From assembly GCF_020881035.1 (NCBI RefSeq), contig NZ_JAJITC010000002.1:248001-312000 (forward strand): a DNA stretch of 64,000 nt, given 5' to 3'. A model generated the notes under the pieces. That model ran no database searches, was not told the origin of the DNA, and worked only from the letters and a program-made list of their open reading frames with translations. The DNA is from Paraburkholderia translucens. GTDB taxonomy: Bacteria > Pseudomonadota > Gammaproteobacteria > Burkholderiales > Burkholderiaceae. Every line of letters starts with the position of its first letter. Position 1 is the first letter of the stretch. Of this stretch, positions 18,338 to 28,269 are shown piece by piece. The position numbers and the translations under genes were made by a program.

Positions 18338-18796
18338 ATGCGCTACTGGCTGATGAAGTCCGAACCGGACGAGGCAAGCATCGACGATCTCGCCAACGCA
18401 CCGCATCGCACCTTGCCGTGGACCGGCGTACGCAACTATCAGGCCCGCAACTTCATGCGCGACGTGATGCAGATCGGCGACGGCGTGCTCTTCTATCATT
18501 CGAGCTGTCCGGAGCCCGGCATTGCGGGCATCGCGGAAGTGTCGTCGAGCGCTTATCCGGACCCCACCCAGTTCGATAAAAAGAGCCCGTACTACGATGC
18601 GAAGTCGTCGCAGGAAACGCCGCGCTGGGTGCTCGTCGACGTCGTGTTCAAAAAGAAGATTCCGCTGATTCCGCTTGCCGCATTGCGTGAGCATGCCGAG
18701 TTGCAGAATATGCGCGTGCTCGCCAAAGGCAACCGACTATCGATCACGCCGGTGACCGAAGCCGAATGGCGCTTCATCACTAAACAGCTGGTTTAA
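18338..18796 (+). CDS. EVE domain protein
   Basis: The 152-residue protein is a single EVE (DUF55) domain. It starts MRYWLMKSEPDEASIDDLA, continues with WTGVRNYQARNFMRDVMQIGDGVLFYHSS and ends ITPVTEAEWRFI. EVE domains have a PUA-like fold and are thought to bind modified bases in DNA or RNA. In bacteria the stand-alone form is widespread and of unknown target. It is a single gene between the 6S terminator and the SIMPL gene. No methyltransferase or restriction gene is next to it, so a housekeeping role is likelier than defence. Confidence 0.92.
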   Translation: MRYWLMKSEPDEASIDDLANAPHRTLPWTGVRNYQARNFMRDVMQIGDGVLFYHSSCPEPGIAGIAEVSSSAYPDPTQFDKKSPYYDAKSSQETPRWVLVDVVFKKKIPLIPLAALREHAELQNMRVLAKGNRLSITPVTEAEWRFITKQLV

Positions 18797-19041
18797 CGGC
18801 GAACGCACGGCGCGGCACATGTTGCGAGCGTGCGCAGTTCATCATTTCCGGTGTGGCGGCAAGGCGCTAATTGGGGAACCAAGCCTCCGTCCTGCGCGCC
18901 TAATCGGTTGCCGCAATCCGATTGCTCGATCAACTGCTCGACGGCATCCAAACCCTATTGCCAGCGCATCCGTCAAACCTCGCGTCGGCGCGCGGCGCTC
19001 GCGTCGAACGTGCACTATCTGTTCAAACAAGGAGTCCAGCC

Positions 19042-19764
19042 ATGACGAAAAGAACCGCACGGGCCCTGGCACTCGCGCTCGCCTTTGGCGCGCCTGCCGC
19101 ACTTGCACTGAACCCGCCTCTCGCTCGCGCGCAGAGCATGATGCAGCAGCCTTCGGGCGTGCTGTCGCTGAATGCGCAGGCGAGCGCGGAAGTCCCGCAG
19201 GACGAAGTCGAAATCACGCTGTTCTACGAGCAGGAAGCGAGCGAGCCGTCGTCCCTGACGTCGACGCTGAACGAACGCGCCGATGCGGCGTTGCAGAAAG
19301 CGCGCGGCGTCGCCGGCGTGACGGCACGCTCGGGCGCGTTCGCGATCTTCCCGTCAACAGACCGCGACGGACGCATCTCGGCGTGGCGCGGCCGTACGGA
19401 AGTCGTGCTCCAATCGCGCGACTTCGCGGCGGCATCGAAGCTCGCCGGGCAAATGGCATCGATCATGCAGGTCGGCAACGTGCGCTTCTCGCTGTCACCT
19501 GAAGCGCAGCGCGCGGCGGAGCAAAGGCTCAGCGGCGAAGCGATCAGGTCGTTCCGCGAGCAGGCTGCGTCGTCCGCCCAGGCGTTCGGCTTTAGCGGCT
19601 ATTCGATTCGCGAGGTCAACGTGAGTCACAGCGGCGTGATGCCTCGTCCGATGATGATGAGCGCGCGCGCGATGGGAGCCGACGCCAAGGGCGCGCCGCT
19701 GCCACTCGAAGGCGGCACGTCGACCGTGACGATCAATGTGTCGGGGTCGGTGCAGATGAAGTAA
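19042..19764 (+). CDS. SIMPL (DUF541) periplasmic protein
   Basis: The 240-residue protein has a signal peptide (basic start, then ALALALAFGAPAALALN, likely cleaved near residues 25-30). The SIMPL/DUF541 domain follows: GVLSLNAQASAEVPQDEVEITLFYEQE, VTARSGAFAIFP and FSLSPEAQRAAEQRLSGEAIRSFREQA. The family (oxidative-stress defence protein YggE/BP26) forms ring-shaped periplasmic or surface oligomers; a molecular activity is not established. AAGGAG lies about 8 bp upstream of the ATG at 19042. The 245-bp gap before it holds only a small AATCGG/CCGATT hairpin near 18903 and no recognisable gene. Confidence 0.88.
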   Translation: MTKRTARALALALAFGAPAALALNPPLARAQSMMQQPSGVLSLNAQASAEVPQDEVEITLFYEQEASEPSSLTSTLNERADAALQKARGVAGVTARSGAFAIFPSTDRDGRISAWRGRTEVVLQSRDFAAASKLAGQMASIMQVGNVRFSLSPEAQRAAEQRLSGEAIRSFREQAASSAQAFGFSGYSIREVNVSHSGVMPRPMMMSARAMGADAKGAPLPLEGGTSTVTINVSGSVQMK

Positions 19765-19782
19765 TACGCAAGCGCAAATGGA

Positions 19783-19819
19783 AACGCCACCGCATCCCTC
19801 GATGCCGTGGCGTTTTTTT
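19783..19819 (+). terminator. Rho-independent terminator after SIMPL gene
   Basis: A long hairpin (AACGCCAC with GTGGCGTT, extended inside by GCATC/GATGC) is followed by a run of seven T residues. It terminates the SIMPL transcript. The convergent lgt gene ends 37 bp downstream. Confidence 0.92.
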
Positions 19820-19855
19820 ATGCAGCGCTTGCTGCGCTACCGGGTCGTGCGTGGC

Positions 19856-20761
19856 TCAATTCGCGCCAATCGCCTGCGCCGGCTCGCGACGGCCCCGGCG
19901 ATACGCCCACACCATCAGGCCGATGCCCGCGAGGATCATCGGCAGCGACAGCCACTGGCCCATTGATAGCCCCATCGCCAGCAGGCCGAGGAAATCGTCC
20001 GGCTCGCGCGCGAATTCGACCGTGAAGCGCGCGAGGCCGTAGCCGATCAGGAACATCGCGGAAATCGCGCCGAGCGGCTTCGGCTTGCGCGAGAAGAAGA
20101 TCATCACGAAGAACAGCGCCACGCCTTCGAGCGCGATTTCATACAGCTCCGAAGGATGCCGCGGCAGCATGTGATATTGCGCGAACACTTCGTTCAGATG
20201 CCATTGCGCGGCCAGTTGCGGATGCGCGGCGAGCCATGCGGCGTCGTCGGGCGCGGCGCCCGGGAACAGCATCGCCCACGGCGCGGCCGGATCCGTCACG
20301 CGGCCCCACAGCTCGCCGTTGATGAAGTTGCCGAGGCGCCCGGCCGCGAGGCCTGTGGGGACCATCGGCGCGACGAAGTCGGTGACTTGCAGCCAGGAGC
20401 GCTTGCGCTGATACGCGAACAGGACCATCGCGAGCGTCACGCCGAGAAAGCCGCCGTGAAACGACATGCCGCCCTCCCACACCTTGAAGATGTCGAGCGG
20501 ATGCGCGAAATAGAAACTCGCCTTGTAGAACAGCACGTAGCCGAGCCGTCCGCCGAGGATCGTGCCCAGCACGCCGTAGAACAGCATGTCGTCGATATCC
20601 TTCGCGGTCCAGCCTTGCGCGGCGACATACGGCAGCCGCAGCCGCAGCCGGGCGACGACGATCGCCGCGACGAACGCCACGAGGTACATCAGGCCATACC
20701 AGCGCACGGCGAGCGGCCCCAGATGAATGGCGACGGGGTCGAAATTGGGGTGAATGAGCAT
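19856..20761 (-). CDS. lgt: Lgt, prolipoprotein diacylglyceryl transferase
   Basis: Lgt transfers diacylglycerol from phosphatidylglycerol to the lipobox cysteine of preprolipoproteins, the first step of lipoprotein maturation. The 301-residue polytopic membrane protein has [10 protein letters not shown] with the essential histidine, the Lgt signature [14 protein letters not shown] and [13 protein letters not shown]. The start at 20761 gives normal length. It lies 60 bp downstream of the LysR gene on the same strand; cotranscription is possible but functionally unexpected. Confidence 0.96.
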   Translation of the reverse strand: MLIHPNFDPVAIHLGPLAVRWYGLMYLVAFVAAIVVARLRLRLPYVAAQGWTAKDIDDMLFYGVLGTILGGRLGYVLFYKASFYFAHPLDIFKVWEGGMSFHGGFLGVTLAMVLFAYQRKRSWLQVTDFVAPMVPTGLAAGRLGNFINGELWGRVTDPAAPWAMLFPGAAPDDAAWLAAHPQLAAQWHLNEVFAQYHMLPRHPSELYEIALEGVALFFVMIFFSRKPKPLGAISAMFLIGYGLARFTVEFAREPDDFLGLLAMGLSMGQWLSLPMILAGIGLMVWAYRRGRREPAQAIGAN

Positions 20762-20821
20762 CGTGTAATTATGGGCAGTTCAAGTTCGGAAGCAGTTCTT
20801 ACAGGGAATCAGAAGCGCGAT

Positions 20822-21838
20822 CTACTCACGCGACGCGACGCTCGCCGCATGCGCGCGCACGATATCGATAAAGCCCGCCAGCACCGGAGTGACTTCGTCG
20901 GTACGCCACACGAGACCGGTCTCGATCGCGGGCACCGACTCCGACAGCGGCCGGTACACGACACCCGTGCGGCGCAGGTTGCGTAACGATTGCGGCACCA
21001 GTGCGACGCCCATGCCGGCCGACACGAGACTGACGATGGTCTGCATCTGGATCGCCTCCTGGCCGATCCGAGGCGCGAGGCCAGCGACGCCGTAGCAATC
21101 CATAATGATGTCATAAAAGCCTGGCGCGAGACGTCTTGGGAATACCACGAGCGGCGCGTCGGCGAGATCGCGCAGGCTGACGGGGGTGTCGAGCCACTCG
21201 GCGTGAGCGTTTTCGTCGCCGCTGCGCTTGCCCTTGCCCGTGCCTTTACCCTTGCCGTTGGCGCTGGCGTTCAAGCCGGCCTGCACCCGCTGAGCCATTT
21301 CCGTCGACATGGCGATCACGAGCGGCTCGCGCGCGATCGGCAGCCACGACAGTTGCGCCGCGTGCCGCGGCGGCACAGGCGCGATCACGAGACCCGCGTC
21401 GATACGACCGGCCACCAGTTCCTCGATCTGCACGTCGCTGGTCGCCTCGGTCAGTTCGAGCCGCACGCGCGGATGCCGCGCGCCGAAATCACGCAGCAGG
21501 GGCGGCAGCAGGCCGTAATCCGCGGTCGACACGAAGGCCAGCGACAGCACGCCCGCCTCGCCGCGCGCCAGGCTCTGCGCAAGCGGCTTCAGCCCTTCGG
21601 CGGCGGCGAGCAGCCTCTGCACCTCGGGCAGCAAATCGGCGCCGACCGCCGTCAGCTCGACCGAGCGCTTGGTGCGCGCGAACAGCTCGACGCCAAGCGT
21701 CTCCTCGAGCGCGCGAATGGCCTGCGACAGCGGCGGCTGCGTCATCGACAGACGCGCGGCCGCGCGCCCGAAGTGCTTTTCCTCGGCGACGGTGACGAAG
21801 TAGCGCAACTGGCGCAGGTCGGGGATCGTCGGCAGCAT
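20822..21838 (-). CDS. LysR-family transcriptional regulator divergent from ilvD
   Basis: The 338-residue protein has the LysR winged helix at the N-terminus (LRQLRYFVTVAEEKHFGRAAARLSMTQPPLSQAIRALEE). A periplasmic-binding-protein-like effector domain follows from about residue 95. It is transcribed away from ilvD across 158 bp, the usual layout for a LysR regulator and its target, so it may control ilvD. An odd feature is a lysine/glycine low-complexity insert (about residues 190-213, containing GKGKGTGKGKRSGD) inside the effector domain. The insert makes the protein roughly 25-30 residues longer than typical LysR proteins. Confidence 0.9.
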   Translation of the reverse strand: MLPTIPDLRQLRYFVTVAEEKHFGRAAARLSMTQPPLSQAIRALEETLGVELFARTKRSVELTAVGADLLPEVQRLLAAAEGLKPLAQSLARGEAGVLSLAFVSTADYGLLPPLLRDFGARHPRVRLELTEATSDVQIEELVAGRIDAGLVIAPVPPRHAAQLSWLPIAREPLVIAMSTEMAQRVQAGLNASANGKGKGTGKGKRSGDENAHAEWLDTPVSLRDLADAPLVVFPRRLAPGFYDIIMDCYGVAGLAPRIGQEAIQMQTIVSLVSAGMGVALVPQSLRNLRRTGVVYRPLSESVPAIETGLVWRTDEVTPVLAGFIDIVRAHAASVASRE

Positions 21839-21996
21839 GATTAATACATTTTACGACTTGAACAGCGGCGAATAATACACACGACCCGCACCGGGCAAAA
21901 CCGCCTTCTCGCGAAGCGCGACGGAACTACACTGAACGAATGCGCGCGCAAAGCCACGGCGCGCGTCCGTCAGAACCGCCAGACCGGGAGCTCCCC

Positions 21997-23670
21997 ATGG
22001 CCTACAACCGTCGTTCGAAGAACATCACGCAAGGCATCGCGCGTTCACCGAATCGCTCGATGTACTACGCGCTCGGCTACCAGAAGGAAGATTTCGACAA
22101 ACCGATGATCGGCGTCGCCAACGGCCACTCGACGATCACGCCGTGCAACGCCGGTCTGCAGCGTCTCGCCGACGCGGCCGTCACGGCGATCAGGCGCGCC
22201 GACGCGAACCCGCAGACCTTTGGCACTCCCACGATCTCGGACGGCATGTCGATGGGCACCGAGGGCATGAAGTACTCGCTCGTGTCGCGCGAAGTGATCG
22301 CCGACTGCATCGAGACCTGCGTGCAGGGCCAATGGATGGACGGCGTGGTCGTGATCGGCGGCTGCGACAAAAACATGCCAGGCGGCATGATCGGCCTCGC
22401 GCGCATGAACGTGCCGGGCATCTACGTGTACGGCGGCACGATCCGTCCCGGCAACTGGAAGGGCACCGATCTGACGATCGTGTCGTCGTTCGAAGCGGTC
22501 GGCGAATTCACGGCCGGCCGCATGTCGCAGGAAGATTTCGAGGGCATCGAGAAGAACGCGTGTCCGTCGACCGGTTCGTGCGGCGGCATGTACACCGCCA
22601 ACACGATGAGCTCGTCGTTCGAGGCGCTCGGCATGTCCCTCATGTATTCGTCGACCATGGCGAACCCCGACGAGGAGAAGGTCGACTCGGCCGCGGAGTC
22701 GGCGCGCGTGCTCGTCGAGGCGGTCAAGAAGGATCTGAAGCCGCGCGACATCATCACGAAGCGGTCGATCGAAAACGCGGTCGCCTTGATCATGGCGACC
22801 GGCGGCTCGACCAACGCGGTGCTGCACTATCTGGCGATCGCACACGCGGCCGAGGTCGAATGGACGATCGAGGACTTCGAGCGCATGCGCAAGAAGGTGC
22901 CGGTGATCTGCAACCTGAAGCCGTCGGGCCAGTATGTGGCAACCGATCTGCACAAGGCGGGCGGCATCCCGCAGGTGCTGAAGATCCTGCTCGACGCTGG
23001 GCTTCTGCACGGCGATTGCATGACGATCACGGGCAGGACGATCGCCGAGGAGCTGAAGGACATGCCCAGCAAACCCCGCGGCGATCAGCAGGTGATCTTC
23101 CCCATCGACCGGGCGCTCTACGCCGAAGGCCATCTCGCGATCCTGAAGGGCAATCTCGCCGAAGACGGCGCAGTCGCCAAGATCACGGGGCTGAAGAACC
23201 CGGTCATCACGGGTCCGGCGCGCGTGTTCGACGACGAGCAGAGCGCGCTCGACGCGATCCTCGCCGACAGGATCGTCGCCGGCGACGTCGTCGTGCTGCG
23301 CTACCTGGGCCCGAAGGGCGGCCCCGGCATGCCGGAGATGCTCGCGCCGACCTCGGCGATCATCGGCAAGGGGCTCGGCGAATCGGTCGGGCTCATCACC
23401 GACGGCCGCTTCTCGGGCGGCACATGGGGCATGGTGGTCGGGCACGTCGCGCCGGAAGCGTTCGTCGGCGGCACGATCGCGCTCGTGCAGGAAGGCGATT
23501 CGATCACGATCGACGCGCACCAGCTGCTGCTGCAACTGAATGTCGACGATGCCGAGCTACGGCGCCGCCGCGCCGCGTGGCAGGCTCCGAAGCCGCGCTA
23601 CACACGCGGCGTGATGGCGAAGTATTTCACGCTCGCCCAGCCGGCGAACCGGGGAGCGGTGACGGGCTGA
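21997..23670 (+). CDS. ilvD: IlvD, dihydroxy-acid dehydratase
   Basis: IlvD dehydrates 2,3-dihydroxy-isovalerate and -methylvalerate to the 2-keto acids of valine, leucine and isoleucine synthesis, using an iron-sulfur cluster. The 557-residue product carries the cluster cysteines in [16 protein letters not shown] and [17 protein letters not shown], and the C-terminal [21 protein letters not shown]. The ATG at 21997 follows GGGAG and starts the canonical [14 protein letters not shown] hairpin terminator follows the gene. Regulation by the divergent LysR protein is an inference from layout. Confidence 0.97.
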   Translation: MAYNRRSKNITQGIARSPNRSMYYALGYQKEDFDKPMIGVANGHSTITPCNAGLQRLADAAVTAIRRADANPQTFGTPTISDGMSMGTEGMKYSLVSREVIADCIETCVQGQWMDGVVVIGGCDKNMPGGMIGLARMNVPGIYVYGGTIRPGNWKGTDLTIVSSFEAVGEFTAGRMSQEDFEGIEKNACPSTGSCGGMYTANTMSSSFEALGMSLMYSSTMANPDEEKVDSAAESARVLVEAVKKDLKPRDIITKRSIENAVALIMATGGSTNAVLHYLAIAHAAEVEWTIEDFERMRKKVPVICNLKPSGQYVATDLHKAGGIPQVLKILLDAGLLHGDCMTITGRTIAEELKDMPSKPRGDQQVIFPIDRALYAEGHLAILKGNLAEDGAVAKITGLKNPVITGPARVFDDEQSALDAILADRIVAGDVVVLRYLGPKGGPGMPEMLAPTSAIIGKGLGESVGLITDGRFSGGTWGMVVGHVAPEAFVGGTIALVQEGDSITIDAHQLLLQLNVDDAELRRRRAAWQAPKPRYTRGVMAKYFTLAQPANRGAVTG

Positions 23671-23716
23671 TCTCGGTCTCAGCGGCCAGCCCGCCTCTGC
23701 GCTGCGCAAAAACGCC

Positions 23717-23748
23717 AAAGGGGCGCCCGGGAAACCGTGCGCCCCTTT
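23717..23748 (+). terminator. Probable terminator after ilvD
   Basis: A perfect 10-bp stem (AAAGGGGCGC at 23717-23726 with GCGCCCCTTT at 23739-23748) follows ilvD by 47 bp. The T-tract on the plus strand is short, so termination may be partial in this direction. Confidence 0.7.
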
Positions 23749-23753
23749 GCTCT

Positions 23754-23759
23754 TATAAT
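23754..23759 (+). promoter_or_regulatory. Candidate -10 box (TATAAT) for the cytochrome c gene
   Basis: A perfect TATAAT lies 42 bp before the cytochrome start and directly after the ilvD terminator, which fits separate transcription of the cytochrome gene. No matching -35 hexamer is seen, because the expected position falls in the terminator hairpin. Confidence 0.35.
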
Positions 23760-23801
23760 GCGTGCACCACGAGCCGGGCATCTGCACTGGCGGAGACCAA
23801 A

Positions 23802-24140
23802 ATGAAATCGATGTCGTACGCAGCCGTAGCAGCCATTGTTGCGCTCGCCGCCGCATTGAGCGTCGCCAGTCCCGCAGCCCATGCCGAAGCAGCCGGCCTC
23901 GCGCTTGCCCAGCAGAAGAACTGCATGAGCTGCCACTCCGTCAACCGCCCGATCATGGGACCCGCGCTGCACGATGTCGCTGCCCGCTATGCGGGGCGCG
24001 ACGGCGCCGCGACCTATCTGAAGCGCAAGATTCTCGAAGGCGGTACCGGCGTGTGGGGCACCGTGCCGATGCCCGCGAACACCCAACTCACGCCCGATCA
24101 GGCGGCCACGCTGGCGGCCTGGGTGTTGACGCTCAAATAA
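23802..24140 (+). CDS. Small periplasmic class I cytochrome c
   Basis: The 112-residue precursor has a signal peptide (about residues 1-28, ending AAHAEA). A mono-haem cytochrome c domain follows, with haem motif CMSCH at residues 41-45 and the likely axial methionine at 90 in VPMPANTQL. It resembles the cytochrome c-551/c-552 group, small soluble electron carriers of the periplasm. No oxidase or reductase gene is adjacent, so the partner is unknown. Confidence 0.9.
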   Translation: MKSMSYAAVAAIVALAAALSVASPAAHAEAAGLALAQQKNCMSCHSVNRPIMGPALHDVAARYAGRDGAATYLKRKILEGGTGVWGTVPMPANTQLTPDQAATLAAWVLTLK

Positions 24141-24203
24141 CGAACATCTTGTGTCGGCGATGACGGCCGCGCCTCGCGCGATAGCGGCCGGCAACTCGCG
24201 TCA

Positions 24204-24947
24204 TCAACGTGAGCGCCGCGCGAGCTCTTCTTCCACCGCGTCACGCACCCACTCGGTCATTTCGGCTTCGAGCGTTTGCGCGACTTCCCGCGTGATCTGA
24301 CTCACGAGCAGACCCGTGTGTTGCTGCACTGCATCGCGGCAGCGCGCCTCGATGATGCCGCGCCCTTCGCCCGTCAGAAAACGCTGGAAGCGTCCGTGCA
24401 GACGTTGGGCGATCGCGTCGGCATCGAGTGCGGGCTGCGCGGGAGCGGCTTCGTGCGTGACTTCCTGAGCGAGATCCGGCGGCACGGTCGCGCCGGCTTC
24501 GAGCGGAATGAAGGGCTCGATACGATCGAACACGCCGGGCGAGACTTCCATCTCCTCATGCACGCCGTCATGCGCATGTCGCGCGTGAATGCCCTGATGC
24601 GGACGCGCGTACCTTCTCGCGTGCGTGTGATCGGCCACGTGCGGCCGATAAAGCCCGGCCTGGGCGACAGGCGCATGCTCGGCCGCCGGCGCAGGTTCAT
24701 GCGTTGGCCGCGGCTGCGGCGCATGCACCGGCTCAGGCGTCAAGGTCGGTTCGGTCTGGTGAGCGGGCGGCGGCGCGACCGCGGGCTCCGTATGGAACGC
24801 AGGCTCGCGCGGCGCCGCGCCTGCGCTTGCGGGCTCGGAGCCCGGCTGGCGGGCGGGCGCGGTGGCATCGCCCGATGCCTCGCGCGCGCGGCCCGGCACG
24901 AGGATCTCGTTCAGGACCGGAATTGAATCATCGTGGGGATCGGACAC
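24204..24947 (-). CDS. DUF2486 family protein
   Basis: The 247-residue protein starts MSDPHDDSIPVLNEILVPG. A long Pro/Ala/His-rich disordered stretch follows (about residues 20-150), then a folded, helical C-terminal part of about 90 residues (LDADAIAQRLHGRFQRFLTGEGRGIIEARCRDAV). This matches the DUF2486 family, found mainly in Burkholderiaceae next to holC and pepA. It has no signal peptide or catalytic motif. The context (upstream neighbours holC and pepA on the same strand) is conserved, but no function is known. Confidence 0.82.
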   Translation of the reverse strand: MSDPHDDSIPVLNEILVPGRAREASGDATAPARQPGSEPASAGAAPREPAFHTEPAVAPPPAHQTEPTLTPEPVHAPQPRPTHEPAPAAEHAPVAQAGLYRPHVADHTHARRYARPHQGIHARHAHDGVHEEMEVSPGVFDRIEPFIPLEAGATVPPDLAQEVTHEAAPAQPALDADAIAQRLHGRFQRFLTGEGRGIIEARCRDAVQQHTGLLVSQITREVAQTLEAEMTEWVRDAVEEELARRSR

Positions 24948-25050
24948 GTGCGCTCTCCGTGTTTGAGTCGAAGCAAAAGCAGGCGGTCTGCATGCGGCGT
25001 TCCCCGAACGACGTCGGCCGTCGCCGGCCCCGACGCGCCGCGCAACGAAG

Positions 25051-25467
25051 CTAGCCGCCCTGCTTGTAGTTGTTCAAAGCATAGCCGCGATCGCGGTAGA
25101 AGCGATAGCGCTCGCGGCCCGCAGCGAGTTCCTCCTGGGCGTTACCGACTACTTCGAGCAATCGCTCGAAGCGCGCGAACTGCGCCGGCACCGCCGCGCC
25201 GAGATTGAGCAACACCTGATGGTGCGGCACGTCGTCGAGATTCGTGGTCAGCACGACGGGCGTGTCGGCGGCAAGCGGCGTGCCCGCCATGCAGTGCGGC
25301 ACGAACTCGAGCGGCGCGAAGGTCCACAGCATTTCGTCGAAGGCGCGCAGACGCGCGGGCTCGGCCAGCACCACGAGCGGCTGGCCCGCCAGATACGCCT
25401 TGCGCGCGAGACGGCATGCGTACAACAGCGAATCGCCGACGTTCGAATGAAAGTCGATTCTCGTCAT
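25051..25467 (-). CDS. holC: HolC, DNA polymerase III chi subunit
   Basis: HolC links the clamp loader (through psi) to single-strand binding protein at the replication fork. The 138-residue product has the family pattern MTRIDFHSNVGDSLLYACRLARKAYLAGQPLVVLA and ends with RERYRFYRDRGYALNNY. The ATG at 25467 is chosen because it begins exactly at the conserved MTRIDFH. It follows pepA by 52 bp on the same strand, the pepA-holC order found in many proteobacteria. Confidence 0.94.
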   Translation of the reverse strand: MTRIDFHSNVGDSLLYACRLARKAYLAGQPLVVLAEPARLRAFDEMLWTFAPLEFVPHCMAGTPLAADTPVVLTTNLDDVPHHQVLLNLGAAVPAQFARFERLLEVVGNAQEELAAGRERYRFYRDRGYALNNYKQGG

Positions 25468-25519
25468 CGGCCGCTCCGCCCTGCGCGCCACGCGCGGCGC
25501 GCACGCTTACTGCACTGCG

Positions 25520-27031
25520 TCATTGCCCGGCGCGATCGATCAGGAACTGCGTGAGCAGCGGCACCGGACGGCCGGTCGCGCCCTTCGCCGCGCCGCTCTT
25601 CCACGCGGTACCCGCAATGTCGAGATGCGCCCACGGGTACGAGTCCGTGAAGCGCGACAGGAAGCACGCGGCCGTCACGCTGCCCGCCGGACGTCCGCCG
25701 ATGTTCGCGAGGTCCGCGAAGTTCGACTTCAGCTGGTCCTGGTATTCGTCGTCGAGCGGCAGACGCCATGCCGGGTCGGCCGCTTCACGCGACGCGTCGA
25801 GCAGCTCGCCCGCGAGCGCGTCGTCCTTCGAGAACAGGCCGCTGTTGTGGTGGCCGAGCGCGATGATGCAGGCGCCCGTCAGCGTCGCGATGTCGATCAC
25901 CGCGGCCGGCTTGAAGCGCTCGGCGTAGGTCAAAGCGTCGCACAGAATGAGGCGGCCCTCGGCGTCGGTGTTCAGCACTTCGATCGTGAGCCCCTTCATG
26001 CTGGTGACGATGTCGCCCGGCTTCGTGGCCGTGCCCGACGGCATGTTTTCGACGGCCGGAATGATGCCGACCACGTTGATCTTCAGGCCCATCTCGGCGA
26101 CCGCGCGCAACGTGCCGAGCACCGAGCCCGCGCCGCACATGTCGTACTTCATCTCGTCCATGCTCTCGCCCGGCTTCAGCGAGATGCCGCCCGTGTCGAA
26201 CGTGACGCCCTTGCCGACCAGCACGACCGGCGCGGCCTTCGCGGCGCCGCCCTGGTACTGCAGGACGATGAACTGCGCCGGCTCGACCGCGCCCGCGGTG
26301 ACCGACAGAAACGAGCCCATCTTCAGCGCTTCGCACTGCTTCTCGCCGAGCACCTCGACCTTCAGCTTCCAGTCTTTCGCGAGCTTCTTCGCAGTGTTCG
26401 CGAGATAGGTCGGCGTGCAAACGTTGCTCGGCAGGTTGCCGAGCTCGCGCGTCAGGTCCATGCCGTTCGCAAGCGCGGCACCCTGCTTCACGGCGAGCTT
26501 GGCGGCCTTCTCGTCGCCGCTGTTGACGCTGAACACGACGCGCTTGAGCGCCCGCGGCGTGTTGTCCGGCTTGCTCTTCATCTGCGTGAAGCGGTACGTC
26601 AGCTCGCGCAGCGCGAGGATCGCGGCGCGTACGCACCAATCGGCCGTGCGCTCGAGCACCGGCAGCTGTGCGAGCGTGAACGTGACCTGCACGACCTTCG
26701 TGCCGAGCAGCGCGCGCCATGCGGCGCGGACCGCCTCGCCGTAAGCTTTCTGGTTGAAAGCGTCCTGTTTGCCGAGGCCAACCAGCAGCACGCGGGATGC
26801 GCCGATGCCCTGGACTTCATGCAGGAACAGCGTGGTACCGGCTTTGCCGTCCATGTCGCCTGCCTTGATGACGCGCGTGAGCAGGCCCTTGGTGGCCCCG
26901 TCGATCTCCAGTGCGGCGCCCGAGAGCGTTTGCGACTCGAACACGCCAATCACGATGCAATCGGATTTCCCCGTCAGGAAACCGTTCGTCGAGCCTTTGG
27001 TCCAATCACAGGCTTTTATGCTAAAGTCCAT
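25520..27031 (-). CDS. pepA: PepA, leucyl aminopeptidase
   Basis: This two-zinc M17 aminopeptidase removes N-terminal residues from peptides in the cytoplasm; in E. coli it also binds DNA as a recombination cofactor. The 503-residue product has the signature NTDAEGRL, the metal-site segment [19 protein letters not shown] and [14 protein letters not shown]. The ATG at 27031 ([13 protein letters not shown]) gives the standard length. It diverges from lptF across 137 bp, the classical pepA/lptFG arrangement. Confidence 0.97.
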   Translation of the reverse strand: MDFSIKACDWTKGSTNGFLTGKSDCIVIGVFESQTLSGAALEIDGATKGLLTRVIKAGDMDGKAGTTLFLHEVQGIGASRVLLVGLGKQDAFNQKAYGEAVRAAWRALLGTKVVQVTFTLAQLPVLERTADWCVRAAILALRELTYRFTQMKSKPDNTPRALKRVVFSVNSGDEKAAKLAVKQGAALANGMDLTRELGNLPSNVCTPTYLANTAKKLAKDWKLKVEVLGEKQCEALKMGSFLSVTAGAVEPAQFIVLQYQGGAAKAAPVVLVGKGVTFDTGGISLKPGESMDEMKYDMCGAGSVLGTLRAVAEMGLKINVVGIIPAVENMPSGTATKPGDIVTSMKGLTIEVLNTDAEGRLILCDALTYAERFKPAAVIDIATLTGACIIALGHHNSGLFSKDDALAGELLDASREAADPAWRLPLDDEYQDQLKSNFADLANIGGRPAGSVTAACFLSRFTDSYPWAHLDIAGTAWKSGAAKGATGRPVPLLTQFLIDRAGQ

Positions 27032-27168
27032 CGCGCTTGTCCTCGGATAAAATCTGGGCTTAGGATGAAAGCCGCAATTATCCGCTATTTTTCCCGCGGC
27101 GGCTGCACCGGAGGCGTGACGGGACCGAACCCGCGCGTCATCGTGAGCGCCCCCTCTCGTCATCAATA

Positions 27169-28266
27169 ATGATCTTCGAACGCTCCCTCCAGCGCGAACT
27201 CGCGTACACGGCTGGCGCCGTGTTCATGGTTCTCCTCACGCTCGTGCTGACGACGATGATGATCCGCATCGTCGGCTTCGCGGCGTCGGGTGAGGTCGAT
27301 CCGCGCGACGTGCTGGTCCTGATCGGCCTCACCGTGATCGGCTATCTGGCCATCATGCTCGTCGCGACGCTGTTCGTGTCGATCCTGTTCGTGCTCACGC
27401 GCTGGTACAAGGACTCCGAGATGGTCGTGTGGCTGTCCTCGGGCGTGAGCCTTACGCAATTCATCAAGCCGATCGGCATTTTCGCCACGCCGATCATCAT
27501 TCTGATCATGTTCTTCGTGTTCGTCGGCTGGCCGTGGTCGAACCAGCAAAGCAAGCTGATCCGCGCGCGCTTCCAGCAGCGCGATGAAGTCTCGCTGCTC
27601 GCGCCGGGGCAGTTCCGTGAATCGCCGACCACCCATCGCGTGTTCTTCATCGAGAAGATGTCGCCCGACCAGGGGCGTGTCGAGAACGTGTTCGTGACGA
27701 GCACCGAGGGCGGCAAGGTCAACGTCGTCGTGTCGAGGAACGGCCACGTCGAGACCCACAAGAACGGCGACCGCTTCGTCGTGCTGGAAAACGGCCGCCG
27801 CTACGACGGCGAGCCGGGCCACCCCGATTTCCGGATCATGGAGTTCGAGCGCTACGGCGTGAAGATCCAGAGCCAGCCGGTCGTCAATACGCCGACCACC
27901 ACCGGCTTGCCGACGCTCACGCTGCTGCGCAATCCGACCAACGAGAACCTCGCCGAATTCGCGTGGCGTGCCGGCCTTCCGCTGATCGCGATCAACCTCA
28001 TGCTGCTCGCGATTCCGCTCGCGCATCAGAATCCGCGGCGCGGCCGCACCATCAACCTCGTGATGGCCGTGCTGATCTACCTCACCTATTCGAATCTGCT
28101 GAACGTCGTGCAGTCATGGATCGAGCAGGGCAAGATGTCGTTCGGCGTCGGGCTCGTGATCCTGCACGTGATCGTGCTCGGGATCGTCGCGTTCATCTTC
28201 TGGATGCGCGTGCGCAACCGGCCGCTATTTACGCGTGCCATGTTCAGCCGTTCGCAGGGAGCCTGA
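27169..28266 (+). CDS. lptF: LptF, lipopolysaccharide export permease
   Basis: LptF is one of the two permease halves of the LptB2FGC transporter that lifts LPS out of the inner membrane. The 365-residue protein has the six-helix YjgP/YjgQ layout: N-terminal helices with [22 protein letters not shown], a large periplasmic beta-jellyroll loop (about residues 130-260) and C-terminal helices ([24 protein letters not shown]). lptG follows after 3 bp. A TAAAAT hexamer near 27047 may be a -10 element. Confidence 0.95.
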   Translation: MIFERSLQRELAYTAGAVFMVLLTLVLTTMMIRIVGFAASGEVDPRDVLVLIGLTVIGYLAIMLVATLFVSILFVLTRWYKDSEMVVWLSSGVSLTQFIKPIGIFATPIIILIMFFVFVGWPWSNQQSKLIRARFQQRDEVSLLAPGQFRESPTTHRVFFIEKMSPDQGRVENVFVTSTEGGKVNVVVSRNGHVETHKNGDRFVVLENGRRYDGEPGHPDFRIMEFERYGVKIQSQPVVNTPTTTGLPTLTLLRNPTNENLAEFAWRAGLPLIAINLMLLAIPLAHQNPRRGRTINLVMAVLIYLTYSNLLNVVQSWIEQGKMSFGVGLVILHVIVLGIVAFIFWMRVRNRPLFTRAMFSRSQGA

Positions 28267-28269
28267 CCG

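Noticed and set aside
18064..18579. A 171-codon frame overlapping the 6S RNA, its terminator and the EVE gene
   Set aside because: The first part is structured RNA, the frame crosses a strong terminator, and the rest is a shadow of the EVE gene.
18338..18796. EVE gene as part of a modified-base defence island
   Set aside because: No methyltransferase, restriction or other defence gene lies nearby, and the stand-alone EVE protein is widespread in ordinary proteobacterial chromosomes.
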